This document shows positions 53,430 through 62,611 of a DNA stretch of 64,000 bases, one piece after another. This DNA is from Chitinophaga skermanii (lineage in GTDB: Bacteria > Bacteroidota > Bacteroidia > Chitinophagales > Chitinophagaceae), in the NCBI RefSeq assembly GCF_003259335.1, contig NZ_QLLL01000006.1, positions 186,001-250,000 of the forward strand. Direction: 5' to 3'. Position numbers and translations under genes: made by a program. Each line of letters begins with the position of its first letter. The stretch's first letter is position 1. Below the pieces are notes generated by a model, which was not told the origin of the DNA, searched no databases, and saw only the letters and a list, made by a program, of their open reading frames with translations.

Positions 53430-53750
53430 ATGAAGAGCAAATTCAAGGCCATCCCGGTTGTTAAAAACCCCCTCATGCATCGATTCGAAATGCGAATCGG
53501 TGAACACTTGGCGTATATCGACTACAAAGAGAAGAAAGTTAAACTTTGGCTCATTCACACTACTTACCCAGAAGTGTACAAAGCCGATGGCGTGATTCCT
53601 GCCATCATAGAGAAAACATTGCGTGATGCGGAACAAAGCAACCTAAAGGTGATTCCCATTTGCCCCGAAATTGTGAAATACATTGCAGCTCACCCCGCTT
53701 GGAAACGCGTTGTTTTTGCGGGCAAAGATGAACTAACAGAAGAGCATTAA
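53430..53750 (+). CDS. small GNAT-type N-acetyltransferase (Acetyltransf_CG family)
   Basis: 106 residues. The pattern PVVKNPLMHRFEMRIGEHLAYIDY, LIHTTYPEVY, and VIPICPEIVKYIAAHP matches the short YjdJ-like GNAT proteins (PF14542). The acetyl-CoA loop, usually with a Gly-rich Q/RxxGxG/A, reads YKADGVIPA and is weakened, so activity is uncertain. Second gene after pirin; ends at a strong terminator. Confidence 0.82.
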   Translation: MKSKFKAIPVVKNPLMHRFEMRIGEHLAYIDYKEKKVKLWLIHTTYPEVYKADGVIPAIIEKTLRDAEQSNLKVIPICPEIVKYIAAHPAWKRVVFAGKDELTEEH

Positions 53751-53765
53751 AATTACATCCATACA

Positions 53766-53808
53766 AAACCACAAGAGGCATCCTGTAACAGGATGCCTCT
53801 TGTGGTTT
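53766..53808. terminator. strong bidirectional terminator
   Basis: A perfect 20-bp stem with a three-base TAA loop: arms run 53766-53785 and 53789-53808 (AAACCACAAGAGGCATCCTG and its complement), followed by ATTTTAT. It lies between convergent genes. Confidence 0.9.
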
Positions 53809-53843
53809 ATTTTATAATGATTACGTAAATAAATTCTACGGTA

Positions 53844-54827
53844 TTATTCGAAATAAACGAGTTGTGTGACTAATATTTTGGGATTGAAATTATTCGCATC
53901 ACTGATCAAAAGAAATCCTTTATCGTATTGCACCATGCCCTCCCAATTGGTTTTCGTAGAGCGGATGCGCATTACTTCTTCCCATTCTCCATTTCCATCA
54001 CCCAAATGGCAACGTACAATGCGGGCGAAGGTGATATCATTACCTTCTAAACGTTCCGGCAGGTTAGGAATGGCTTCGCGGATGGCTTTTTCTTTACCTG
54101 CTGCGTAGCATTTATAATCGTCTTTCCCACCAAAATAGTAGTTAATGCCATAGATGTACTCTTTATCTGCGCAGATGTCGGTAATACGGAAATACAAGCG
54201 GGGCATGTTAATCTTGCTTGTTTGGTTGTTTACAGGATCGATCCAATAACCGTATGGTTGTACTAAGCTGGCATTATCCTCGTACAAGGCCAATAAGTGC
54301 TTATCGAAATAAGTAAGGCATTCAAATCCCATGTTATCGCAATCGTACGGACGTTTAAGTGCTAGTACATTTTGAGGATCTAGTACAATTTTGTTACCAT
54401 CGATAATACCTGTTAATACATAGCAATTAGGGTTACCATCATGTGTTTCCACGGTTAACCATACTTGGTTACCGTTAACTGCAATGGCTTCGAAACCTTC
54501 CCATTCGGCAGACAGCTTATTGTAAATTTCCCCCAAATTGGTAAGACTGTATGATTTATACGCAGTTACAGGTGTTTTCTCTGTACGGTACTTCCGCACA
54601 TCTTCCAAGGAAATGGAATAGAGGGAGTCGCTACCTGTGCATTTCTTGAATTGTGGTAACAGCAGTAACTCGTTGTTGTATTTAGCTAGGCCAGAGTACT
54701 CGTAAAAGTTGCTGCTAATGGCGGCCGGCAAAGGGATCGTATCGCCTTCTTTGGTTGCTTGGGCGAAGGTAGGCGCCACAAACAGGAGGCAACACGCTAA
54801 TAGCAAATAACGCATGTTCATGTTCAT
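53844..54827 (-). CDS. secreted protein of unknown function, probably a beta-propeller
   Basis: About 327 residues from MNMNMRYLLL with signal peptide ending PTFAQA. Repeating segments such as YSGLAKYNNELLLLPQF, WEGFEAIAVNGNQVWLTVET and NWEGMVQYDKGFLLISDANN suggest propeller blades of the esterase-like-phytase or SdiA-regulated type. No catalytic motif was identified. Met codons at 54827, 54821 and 54815 are all possible starts; the frame upstream of these lacks signal-peptide character. Confidence 0.65.
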   Translation of the reverse strand: MNMNMRYLLLACCLLFVAPTFAQATKEGDTIPLPAAISSNFYEYSGLAKYNNELLLLPQFKKCTGSDSLYSISLEDVRKYRTEKTPVTAYKSYSLTNLGEIYNKLSAEWEGFEAIAVNGNQVWLTVETHDGNPNCYVLTGIIDGNKIVLDPQNVLALKRPYDCDNMGFECLTYFDKHLLALYEDNASLVQPYGYWIDPVNNQTSKINMPRLYFRITDICADKEYIYGINYYFGGKDDYKCYAAGKEKAIREAIPNLPERLEGNDITFARIVRCHLGDGNGEWEEVMRIRSTKTNWEGMVQYDKGFLLISDANNFNPKILVTQLVYFE

Positions 54828-54948
54828 TGAGGGGCGAAAATTACAACATTTTACCATTTCCTTTAACAGGCATATTAACCGCTCGTCGAGCTACCCGTGA
54901 AAATCCCCTTTGCCTTTTGTATCTTGTTCGAAAGTCGACCAGGATCAA

Positions 54949-55743
54949 ATGTTACGTTATATCGAACATAAGGTGAGCGGCCAAGCTGCTTTCTTTATTA
55001 AGAAACTTTGGATACTTGATAATCAGTATCATGCACAACCCGTTATACAGAAAAACGTGTTGCCGAATGGTTGTTTTACGATTGTATTTATCCATGGGAA
55101 CGGGTTGGAAGTAACCACCAAGCAAGGCCTTCATGTATTGCCCGCCGGGATTTACTTTTGCGGCCAATTAACGGAAGCGATCCAAGTAAACATTCTCGCC
55201 CATACATTGGCTACCATGGTACAATTATATCCTTTTACTCCTGCCCATTTTACCCAGCAGCCTTTGGAAACTTATGTCGACCGCGTGGTACCCATCAATA
55301 CATTAGATCTGCCGTTTAACATGGCACCACATGTACATTACACGGGAAGTACGAGAAAAGTGTTGTGGTATACGTTTAAGAATTTTATTCCGCTGGTGCA
55401 TAATGCGCCTAGTGCTGTAATGATTACCCAAGTATGTAAAATGCTAACTGACATGCCAAGCCTAACATTGAGTAGTATTTGTGCAACATTGGGGTGTTCT
55501 CCCCGGCATTTACAGAAGAAGTTTAAGCTACATGTAGGGATTACACCGAAAGAATTAGCCATTATTTTAAAACTCCGCTTAGCGGTAGATGATGTAACGG
55601 ATGATAAATTGCCGTATACGCAGTTAGCCTTAAACCATCATTTTTACGACCAAGCGCATTTCAATAATACTTTCCAGCAGATAGTGAAAACTTCACCTGG
55701 GAAATTCCGCGCACCGGATTATCTTTTATCGGAAAAAAACTAG
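54949..55743 (+). CDS. AraC-family transcriptional regulator
   Basis: 264 residues from the ATG at 54949. N-terminal sensor region with PNGCFTIVFIHGNG and LPAGIYFCGQ resembles the DUF6597-type domain of Bacteroidota regulators; C-terminal AraC HTH about 165-258 (SLTLSSICATLGCSPRHLQKKFKLHVGITPKELA). The final helix-turn-helix is followed by KTSPGKFR. Target unknown. Confidence 0.85.
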   Translation: MLRYIEHKVSGQAAFFIKKLWILDNQYHAQPVIQKNVLPNGCFTIVFIHGNGLEVTTKQGLHVLPAGIYFCGQLTEAIQVNILAHTLATMVQLYPFTPAHFTQQPLETYVDRVVPINTLDLPFNMAPHVHYTGSTRKVLWYTFKNFIPLVHNAPSAVMITQVCKMLTDMPSLTLSSICATLGCSPRHLQKKFKLHVGITPKELAIILKLRLAVDDVTDDKLPYTQLALNHHFYDQAHFNNTFQQIVKTSPGKFRAPDYLLSEKN

Positions 55744-55782
55744 CTGTTCGCTTTTTTCCAATTTTCGGATGAAAAGGCCTGC

Positions 55783-55790
55783 TACATTTG
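55783..55790 (+). promoter_or_regulatory. possible -7 box of the lipoprotein gene
   Basis: TACATTTG, a full TAnnTTTG match, 32 nt before the ATG at 55823. It lies inside the longer frame from 55769 and so supports the later start. Confidence 0.45.
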
Positions 55791-55822
55791 TACCGTATTC
55801 GAAACACATAGCATATATAACG

Positions 55823-56314
55823 ATGAATTTCCACCGACTTCTTCCACTTGCGATTGTAGCCTTCGCTGCTTGCAATACGCAACCTACACCCGGCGACATG
55901 AAAACTGTTCCGGATTCTACATCAACACAGGCAAACGTGTTGACAGGCACTTATAAATTAGTGTCGGGCAAACTAATTAAACAAGGGGATACTACGAGTA
56001 CATATCCCGTTGACGGTAAGCCAACAGAGATGATTAAAATCTTCAACGCATCGCACTTTGCGTTCTTTAACCACGATCTTGATCATGGTAAAGGGAAAGA
56101 CCCCGTATTTACCGGTGGTGGCGGTACGTATACATTCGACGGTAAGCAATACACCGAGCATTTAATGTATTTGAACCACCGCGATTGGGAAGGCAAAGAT
56201 TTTCACTTCAACCTCACTATCAAAGGCGATACATTGATCCAACAAGGATTTGAAAAGATTGAGAATTTGAACATCAACCAAGAAATCATCGAGATCTATG
56301 TAAAGCAACACTAG
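55823..56314 (+). CDS. lipoprotein with lipocalin-like (DUF4488-like) domain
   Basis: 163 residues. Signal MNFHRLLPLAIVAFAAC with lipid-bearing C17, then a Thr/Pro linker and a single beta-rich domain beginning LTGTYKLVSGKLIKQGD and ending INQEIIEIYVKQH. The GTYKLVS opening and the FNHD, GGTYTFDG spacing resemble the lipocalin-like DUF4488 group of Bacteroidota. Function unknown. Confidence 0.7.
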   Translation: MNFHRLLPLAIVAFAACNTQPTPGDMKTVPDSTSTQANVLTGTYKLVSGKLIKQGDTTSTYPVDGKPTEMIKIFNASHFAFFNHDLDHGKGKDPVFTGGGGTYTFDGKQYTEHLMYLNHRDWEGKDFHFNLTIKGDTLIQQGFEKIENLNINQEIIEIYVKQH

Positions 56315-56350
56315 CGCGAATTTCATTACATCGCACATAAAATTCCGGTT

Positions 56351-57253
56351 ATGCAACATTCTCGTAGAGCATTCCTCTTACAGGCGAGCATATTATCGGC
56401 TGGCATTGCCATGCCCAAAATCGCCCTCGCTTCGTCTAAAAAAACCTTCCCCTTAGGCTTGCAACTTTACACCATTCGAGAAGCCATGGAAAAAGACCTT
56501 CGCGGTACTTTACAGCGCGTTTCCTCGTTCGGGTACCAAGAAGTGGAAACCTATGGTTTTAATTATGGGAGAAACAAGTATTACTGGGGACTAGAACCCA
56601 AAGCCGCCAAGCAGCTGCTGGATGATTGTAACCTTACAACCCCGGCAGGGCACTACGATCTGAACTTCTTCTTCGCTCCTTCACAAGCAGATGCTTTGAA
56701 GAAGTACGTCGACGAATGCATCGCAGGTGCACATGCTTTACAGCAACAATACATCGTGTGGCCATGGTTAGCGCCAGAGTACAGGAACATTGAATCGTTC
56801 AAACGCTTAGCGAATACATTGAACACCATCGGCGAACAAATCAAGAAAGGTGGTTTACAACTCGCTTACCATAACCACGACTTCGAGTTTATTGAAGAGA
56901 AAGGGCAGATTGGGTACGATATTATTACCCAAGAAACAGACCCCAACTTCGTAACATTGGAACTCGACTTGTATTGGCTGTCACACTCCTCGAAGAAAAA
57001 AGCTGCGGAATGGTTTAAGGCGCAGCCCGGTAGGTTTGCCATTTTCCATTTGAAAGACATGGATAAAAAAGACAGGGAATTACATACAACAATGGGCGAT
57101 GGACAAATCGACTTTCGCGCAATATTAAAAGATTACAAACTGGCAGGTGTACAACACATGTTCGTGGAACAAGGTAATAACTATATACCTGATGCTATGA
57201 CCAACGTACAACGCAGCGCACAATACGTGAAGAAAAATTTTCTACACATATAA
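56351..57253 (+). CDS. sugar phosphate isomerase/epimerase-like TIM-barrel protein (AP endonuclease family 2)
   Basis: 300 residues with a Tat-like signal (HSRRAFLLQASILSAG) indicating export. The barrel shows LGLQLYTIRE, LAYHNHDFEF, VTLELDLYW, FHLKDMDKK and HMFVEQ, the metal-site strands of the xylose-isomerase-like family. Exported members are common in Bacteroidota and are thought to act on sugar derivatives; the exact reaction is unknown. Confidence 0.85.
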   Translation: MQHSRRAFLLQASILSAGIAMPKIALASSKKTFPLGLQLYTIREAMEKDLRGTLQRVSSFGYQEVETYGFNYGRNKYYWGLEPKAAKQLLDDCNLTTPAGHYDLNFFFAPSQADALKKYVDECIAGAHALQQQYIVWPWLAPEYRNIESFKRLANTLNTIGEQIKKGGLQLAYHNHDFEFIEEKGQIGYDIITQETDPNFVTLELDLYWLSHSSKKKAAEWFKAQPGRFAIFHLKDMDKKDRELHTTMGDGQIDFRAILKDYKLAGVQHMFVEQGNNYIPDAMTNVQRSAQYVKKNFLHI

Positions 57254-57294
57254 GCAAATGATGAATCGTTTGCTTCATCCTACTTAGATCAAAA

Positions 57295-57314
57295 GGGCTG
57301 TATTTCTACAGCCC
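57295..57314. terminator. hairpin after the TIM-barrel gene (1 of 3)
   Basis: GGGCTGTA / TACAGCCC with TTTC loop; AAAA on its left gives a reverse-strand T-run. Confidence 0.6.
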
Positions 57315-57351
57315 TACAATATAGCTTAAACGGCTAATGCTTATGAAAAAG

Positions 57352-57373
57352 AAGGCTGTCATTTGGCAGCCTT
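57352..57373 (+). terminator. terminator (2 of 3)
   Basis: AAGGCTG ... CAGCCTT followed by TTCCTATTATT; reads as a forward terminator for the gene ending at 57253. Confidence 0.65.
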
Positions 57374-57420
57374 TTCCTATTATTATAATGTACCCATGTA
57401 TGAATAACGTTAAAAATAAA

Positions 57421-57449
57421 AAGCTGCCTCTACATGTAGAGACAGCCTT
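57421..57449 (-). terminator. terminator of the B12 uptake operon (3 of 3)
   Basis: GCTG/CAGC and CTCTACATG/CATGTAGAG arms with two mismatches; on the reverse strand it ends in TTTTTATTTTTA, just after the gene ending at 57478. Confidence 0.75.
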
Positions 57450-57477
57450 TTAACATGGTTTTACATGTAAAAATTAA

Positions 57478-59049
57478 CTAGAGGTTTAAATCAGTAACAC
57501 CAGCTACTTCCGTAGAAATTTCGCCTAACCAACCACCTTCAGCTCTTTGGCCTGTGTGTACTTTGATAAAGTCGATACCTTTTAGCTTCACGGGCTTACC
57601 GTTCTTATCAACTGCCCAATCCAATTTGATTTTCGCTTTTTCATCCGTATTTGACCAGTTATCGGCATAACCGAATTCAAATGCTTCGCTCACGAAATAT
57701 GTACCTGTACCCGATTTATCGTATACGGTAGCATCGGTGAGTTTAGTGCCTGTGAATGAAATGCTATCGCCTTTCCACAAAGGGTAATAGCTCTGCGAAT
57801 GGAAGGAGTTTTTAGATAAGTAGCCAGATTTACCTTGGTTATCTTTCCAGCGGATGTAGGTAGTATCATTCAGATATGGATACTCGTCGTTTGGAGTTGG
57901 ATTCTTATTAGGATCTGGTTTAAAATATGTAATCGTATAGTTCTTCACCGTACGAGGGTTATTGTATTCTGAACCTGCAATTTCGAACCATTCGTCGTCT
58001 GGTAAACCATTGCCATTCGCATCGTATGATACGGAAATTACACCGGCTTCAGCCCAGTTAGCAAAGGCATTACCTTTTACTAAGAAACTAGGTTTGCCCG
58101 GTTGGTTAATGATCGTGTGATCAAAACCCATTACTACGTAACCACCGAAGCCCCCGAGGCAAATCATAGAGTTACCACTCAATGCTTTTTCTGCTTTCAA
58201 AGCCATAGCAGCTGCATTGTCACCTTCTACATAACCTGGTAATTCGTTGATGAACTGGCCTGGTGCAGGGAAGTATTCAAATACTTTTGTAACAGCATTG
58301 CTATATGCTTTTTGTTTTACCGTAACCACAATTTCTTGAAAGCCTTGGCCAATACCGTTTTTAACAGTTAATCGAACGCCATAAGCACCTGGGGCAGCAA
58401 ATATGTGCATGAGTTGCTTTGTAGTACCAATGGTATCATTACCTACTGTCCATGTATATGTAGCATTATCATCATACTCAACATCCGGTGTAATACGTAC
58501 CCAGCGGAATTGATCGAAGTTGAAACCACCGGCAGGAACCGTGATTTTTACTTCTGGTGATAATGATTTCAATTGGATAGTTTTACCGTCGCCAAATACG
58601 AACAACATGGTTTCTTTCAATTGCGCGATTGCTACAATGCCGAAAGCACTTGGGTTCGTAATAGTTGATTTAATACCGGCATCTTTTCCGTCGATAAACC
58701 AGTTACCAGTTGTACCAATTGTAATCAGTGGACTAGTGGCAGCTACGGCTACTTTAGTATCTACGTTATCGATCAACCAAGTATTGGTAGTACTTACGCT
58801 AAAGAAAGCAGGTTTATCACTCACATTCAATACTGTTCCATCGCTTAAGGTGATATTGTATTTACCGTTTTCGCTTGTGTATGAAGTAATATACAAGCGG
58901 TTATTCATGGCCGTGAGCAGGCTTTCATATTTCGCCATTTGCTCTTTCAATTTATTGACATCATCTTTCAGATCATCAATATCGCCCTTGTAACAGCCGC
59001 TGAATACTAAAGTAATCACGGCTACAAATAAGCATAGTTGTTTTTTCAT
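57478..59049 (-). CDS. PKD-domain cell-surface lipoprotein of the cobalamin uptake operon
   Basis: 523 residues, lipobox FSGC (C19). A short coiled coil (IDDLKDDVNKLKEQMAKYE, 23-45), beta-rich repeats to about 165, a PKD-like domain (YTWTVGNDTIGTT ... YGVRLTVKNGIG, about 180-245) and a large C-terminal domain with GGFGGYVVMGFDH and GNGLPDDEWFEIAGSE. Third gene after the B12 riboswitch, so it is likely to bind cobalamin or the receptor complex at the surface, in the way BtuH does; sequence homology to BtuH itself is not claimed. Confidence 0.75.
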   Translation of the reverse strand: MKKQLCLFVAVITLVFSGCYKGDIDDLKDDVNKLKEQMAKYESLLTAMNNRLYITSYTSENGKYNITLSDGTVLNVSDKPAFFSVSTTNTWLIDNVDTKVAVAATSPLITIGTTGNWFIDGKDAGIKSTITNPSAFGIVAIAQLKETMLFVFGDGKTIQLKSLSPEVKITVPAGGFNFDQFRWVRITPDVEYDDNATYTWTVGNDTIGTTKQLMHIFAAPGAYGVRLTVKNGIGQGFQEIVVTVKQKAYSNAVTKVFEYFPAPGQFINELPGYVEGDNAAAMALKAEKALSGNSMICLGGFGGYVVMGFDHTIINQPGKPSFLVKGNAFANWAEAGVISVSYDANGNGLPDDEWFEIAGSEYNNPRTVKNYTITYFKPDPNKNPTPNDEYPYLNDTTYIRWKDNQGKSGYLSKNSFHSQSYYPLWKGDSISFTGTKLTDATVYDKSGTGTYFVSEAFEFGYADNWSNTDEKAKIKLDWAVDKNGKPVKLKGIDFIKVHTGQRAEGGWLGEISTEVAGVTDLNL

Positions 59050-59089
59050 TGTGCTTTTTGATTGATATATAAACTATTTCCGTATCATG

Positions 59090-60247
59090 TTATTTCACAC
59101 CGTACACAAAGGCAAAGTGTGCTGGAATATCGCCCGTGGTAACCGACCATTTCTTTACACCATCTGCCCCAAAACAATACAAGGTACCGGGACTTACATA
59201 GTCTTTTGCGTCGGTTAGGAAGATCTCTTTTGTAATAGGATTGATTGCTATACCGTAAGGCATTTTCACACCCTTATCGGTGCCGTCGGTAATGAAATTC
59301 TTATTCAGTAATTGATCTGTTTTCAGATCAAGCATATTGAAAGCGATGGTTGTTTTGCCCGTATTGTAATTGAATTCAGTGCCGTATAAATAAGCAGTAT
59401 CGCCGGCAATAGCCAAGTTGCTCACAGAGAAATCGATTTGCTTTACAACAGTATTTGTTTTCGTATCGATTTTAAATAAGCGGGAAGGTTTCGTGTAATA
59501 ATCACCACGTGAGCTTACATAGAGATTACCTCGATTATCAGCCTTTAAACGGTGTAAATTAATGGCAACGTTGATCTTTTTGATTTCTTTAAAAGAAGCT
59601 AAATCCACCACGGAAACGGTAGAATCGTAATTTGGGAAACGGTAACCACCGGAATTTGCTACGTATAAATTATTTCCTACAATAGCCATCTCTTCCGGTT
59701 GATAACCTACAATTACTTCACGTGTAATATTCAATGTAGCTGTATCTAATTCAATAACTTTACCGATAGGCGCATTAGGATCTAATTCTACCGGTCCGGC
59801 GTAGGAGCTGATATAAGCTTTACCATTCGCAAAGGTTACATACCTACAGTTTAGTATCTCTACTGTTTTCACGCGTTTAGCAGTGGCTACATCCATGATC
59901 TCTAAACGGTTGGATACATTAATAACTGCATATACTTTGCTACCATAAACACGGATATCATTACCCACATCGCCGAGTTCTTTCACGGCTGTAGGGTTGG
60001 CTTCTGCGTAGATATTCTGTTTGTATAATCCCGATGTATAATCGTAATAATCCAAGGAAGCTTTATTACTTCCCATGTTCCCTTCATTCAATAAATAAAA
60101 ACCAATAATACTCGTAGGTACACTGGGGGTATCTACAGGTGTAACGGTTGGAGGAAGAATAGTATCCTCTGTTCTACAACTCGAAAAATAAACGAGGCCG
60201 AGCGCGGCTGCGGCTAATGCATATTTTTTCATTCGCATGATATTCAT
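59090..60247 (-). CDS. BtuG-like beta-propeller surface lipoprotein (DUF5074/YncE-like)
   Basis: 385 residues with lipobox YFSSC (C24 from the first Met; the Met at 60232 gives a tidier signal). Seven propeller-like repeats (VYGSKVYAVINVSNRLEIMDV, NNLYVANSGGYRFPNYDSTVSVVDL, GNLYVSSRGDYYTKPSRLFKID). It starts 4 nt after the BtuB-like gene and is under the same riboswitch. BtuG-type propellers bind B12 with very high affinity and cap BtuB in gut Bacteroides; the same role is inferred here. Confidence 0.82.
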   Translation of the reverse strand: MNIMRMKKYALAAAALGLVYFSSCRTEDTILPPTVTPVDTPSVPTSIIGFYLLNEGNMGSNKASLDYYDYTSGLYKQNIYAEANPTAVKELGDVGNDIRVYGSKVYAVINVSNRLEIMDVATAKRVKTVEILNCRYVTFANGKAYISSYAGPVELDPNAPIGKVIELDTATLNITREVIVGYQPEEMAIVGNNLYVANSGGYRFPNYDSTVSVVDLASFKEIKKINVAINLHRLKADNRGNLYVSSRGDYYTKPSRLFKIDTKTNTVVKQIDFSVSNLAIAGDTAYLYGTEFNYNTGKTTIAFNMLDLKTDQLLNKNFITDGTDKGVKMPYGIAINPITKEIFLTDAKDYVSPGTLYCFGADGVKKWSVTTGDIPAHFAFVYGVK

Positions 60248-60251
60248 TTTT

Positions 60252-62267
60252 TTAAAATCCCACGCGTATCGTGGCTTTCACATTAGTGCCGGGCATTGGA
60301 TAGTTCAGCACTACATCATAGTATTGGTTAAAAATATTGTTCACTTGGAAGCTTGCCATCCAATCTAACATACCGGTTCTAAACTTGCGTGATACTGATA
60401 TATCGCTCGTATACCAAGGTTGGACATAGTTGGCGCGAATATTTGCTTTGGCGTTGTAACGTTCTCCTGTGTAGATGTAACTATAATTAAAATCCCATTG
60501 CTTGTAACTCGCCTGTAGTATCAATGATCCGCTATGTTTCGGTATGTATAGAATTTGATCTTTGTAATAAGTATCCTTCGGATCTGAAAAATCCTGCGCC
60601 AATTGGAAGGTATAAACGGCTCGTGCCGACACAGTGAGCGACTTTGCTACTTGTAACTCCGTGTACCCTTTCATGTCTACCCCATGTATTTTTACAAAGC
60701 CCAAGTTCATCATCGACCAGCGGAATTGGCTAACCGTAGGCATGGCTACGATTTTATCTGTTACCTCGTTGTAATAAGCATCTGCTTCGAACCCTACTTC
60801 GTTAATGATACCCTTTTCGTATTTTTTGTTATACGTTAAACCCACATTGTATTGCGTAGCGTATTCGGGTTTTAAGTACGAATTACCAATTTCTGTGTAG
60901 TACAGGTCGTTGAACGTAGGCATCCTAAAGATGCGCTTATAGAAGGCACGTAAATAGAAGTCCTTGTAATGTGTAGGTTGATATTGTAAGAATACAGCTG
61001 GTGTTACTTCTCGTTTAGGAGGTGAAGCAGTTTTGATTTTTACTGTTTCATCTACAATGGTGGTAAGTGCATTCGCTTGTATTTTGAAGCGATTCCAATA
61101 AGCAGCTGTTGAAGCGGCTATTAATACGGTGTTCCTTGTTGGATATGCAAAATCACGCATCGTGGATTCCATGGAATTGTATTGATAATCGGTCGACAAG
61201 GCTACATCCCAATTGGGTAATATGGAATACTTCTGCGCAATAGAGAAGTAAGATTGTTTTTCGTAATACTTGTTATCTACACGGAGTAACGCGGTATCGG
61301 GAGCAATATATCGAACGTAATCGCTGGCGTATTTACCACTTAGCAAAAGGGAGTACTTCTTCGTGATATCTTTTTTGAAAGTTGATTGTACAAAGAAGTT
61401 TCTATCCATTTGTCGATCTACGTGCCCGAAAACCCCTGCCACTACGAATCCCGGTAATCCGCGATCCGAATCATAATAGTAGAATTTCGCCGACCACTCT
61501 CCTCCTTTCATCATCCCGTTAAAACCACCTTCTACACGTCGTGCTGTGATATCCCCGTTCTTACGGATAGCGGTTGTATCATACCCTTCCTTCTTCTTAT
61601 ACCTGAACTTATATTCTCCATCGGCATAGGTATATTCAGCGCTTAATGAAGCGGATACTTGATCGTTTATCTTATGTTGATAAATCAACGATGGATTTAA
61701 CAAGCCAAATGACCCAGTTCTAAAAGTACCGGCCACATGTACTTTTTCTTTGCCTTCGAATGATGGTTTCTTGGTGTATAAGTAGATGGAACTTGCAGAG
61801 GAATAGTCTTTAGCGGTTTGCAGGATATTACTTTTCTGTCCATTATATAACGATACAATGTCCATGTAATCCAATGAGAACCTACCTAAATCTACTTGTC
61901 CATTTTGCGCATTGCCCAGCTGTATACCATCGTAGAAAACACCTACATGGTTAGTGCCCATACTACGTACATTCACGGTTTTTAAGCCGCCTATGCCACC
62001 ATAGTCTTTAATTTGGATACCAGAAAAAAAGCGTAGTGCATCTGCTACGGAATACGTATTCAGTCGCTGCAAAGTGGCACCTTGCAGGCTTTGCGGGGGC
62101 GATATATATCGATCGGCCCTTGCACCCAAAATGGAAACTCCTTTCAATTGCTTTGTAGTAGCTGTATCTACTTGTTGTGCAAAAATTTGCATGGTTGGTA
62201 TCACAACAAGTAAGCATACGAAAAGCAATGCCTTTTCCAAAGAACGGAGGTGTTCGATGAATTGCAT
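60252..62267 (-). CDS. btuB: TonB-dependent cobalamin receptor (BtuB-like)
   Basis: 671 residues: signal peptide ending MQIFAQ, TonB-box/plug region (LKGVSILGARADRY, then VADALRFFSGIQIKDYGGIGGLKTVNVRS and HVGVFYDGIQLGNAQNGQVDLGRF, about 40-160) and a 22-strand barrel ending NVKATIRVGF. The cobalamin riboswitch in its leader identifies the ligand as a corrinoid. The smaller size and lack of a regulatory domain separate it from the SusC proteins in the window. Confidence 0.9.
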   Translation of the reverse strand: MQFIEHLRSLEKALLFVCLLVVIPTMQIFAQQVDTATTKQLKGVSILGARADRYISPPQSLQGATLQRLNTYSVADALRFFSGIQIKDYGGIGGLKTVNVRSMGTNHVGVFYDGIQLGNAQNGQVDLGRFSLDYMDIVSLYNGQKSNILQTAKDYSSASSIYLYTKKPSFEGKEKVHVAGTFRTGSFGLLNPSLIYQHKINDQVSASLSAEYTYADGEYKFRYKKKEGYDTTAIRKNGDITARRVEGGFNGMMKGGEWSAKFYYYDSDRGLPGFVVAGVFGHVDRQMDRNFFVQSTFKKDITKKYSLLLSGKYASDYVRYIAPDTALLRVDNKYYEKQSYFSIAQKYSILPNWDVALSTDYQYNSMESTMRDFAYPTRNTVLIAASTAAYWNRFKIQANALTTIVDETVKIKTASPPKREVTPAVFLQYQPTHYKDFYLRAFYKRIFRMPTFNDLYYTEIGNSYLKPEYATQYNVGLTYNKKYEKGIINEVGFEADAYYNEVTDKIVAMPTVSQFRWSMMNLGFVKIHGVDMKGYTELQVAKSLTVSARAVYTFQLAQDFSDPKDTYYKDQILYIPKHSGSLILQASYKQWDFNYSYIYTGERYNAKANIRANYVQPWYTSDISVSRKFRTGMLDWMASFQVNNIFNQYYDVVLNYPMPGTNVKATIRVGF

Positions 62268-62399
62268 ACTAGATTAAAACTGTTAGATAAATAATATCAA
62301 CAGCCTTCGCCATAGGAAAAACCCCATTGAAAATAACAACAATGCTATTGCCAGTACTCTCAAGCTCCATTCCACGAAAGCTTAAAAAACGAATTGCAT

Positions 62400-62577
62400 G
62401 GCAGGTATTCTGGCTTATCTCAGCGCCAGGCGGCCTTCCCATCTCTATTTTCATAGAAACAGTGGCGAAAGAATGCCTGTGCTTATTATTGAGAATTACA
62501 GCAGCGGGACTGCCCGGGAGTTACACCCGAGTTCCCTTTTAATCGCGGATTATGGTAGTAATACGCGAACCAATGCG
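62400..62577 (-). ncRNA. cobalamin (vitamin B12) riboswitch
   Basis: Reverse strand, about 125 nt before the btuB start. Conserved pieces in order: AAAAGGGAACTCGGGTG, the core GGGCAGTCCCGCTGCTGTAA, GCCACTGTTTCTATG ... GATGGGAAGGC (the long conserved arm), and the 3' box AAGCCAGAATACCTGCC. P1 forms from GCATTGGT (5') and ACCTGC (3'). It should bind adenosyl- or other cobalamin and lower expression of the uptake operon. No strong terminator follows, so control of translation is more likely. Confidence 0.92.
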
Positions 62578-62580
62578 GTG

Positions 62581-62611
62581 CAAATGTAGTGTATTACAAG
62601 GGGAAATCAAA
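62581..62611 (-). promoter_or_regulatory. promoter of the riboswitch-btuB operon
   Basis: Reverse-strand TTTG (62608-62611), 19 nt, TACATTTG (62581-62588): identical in boxes and spacing to the tRNA-Leu promoter. The predicted start falls at the 5' strand of P1. Confidence 0.75.

Noticed and set aside
62259..62399. Nine bases at the btuB start codon (ATGCAATTC) recur just after the riboswitch 3' end (62391-62399), suggesting alternative pairing that controls the start codon.
   Set aside because: The complementary stretch upstream of P1 lies before the predicted transcription start, so only about four pairs could form in the RNA. Chance is more likely.
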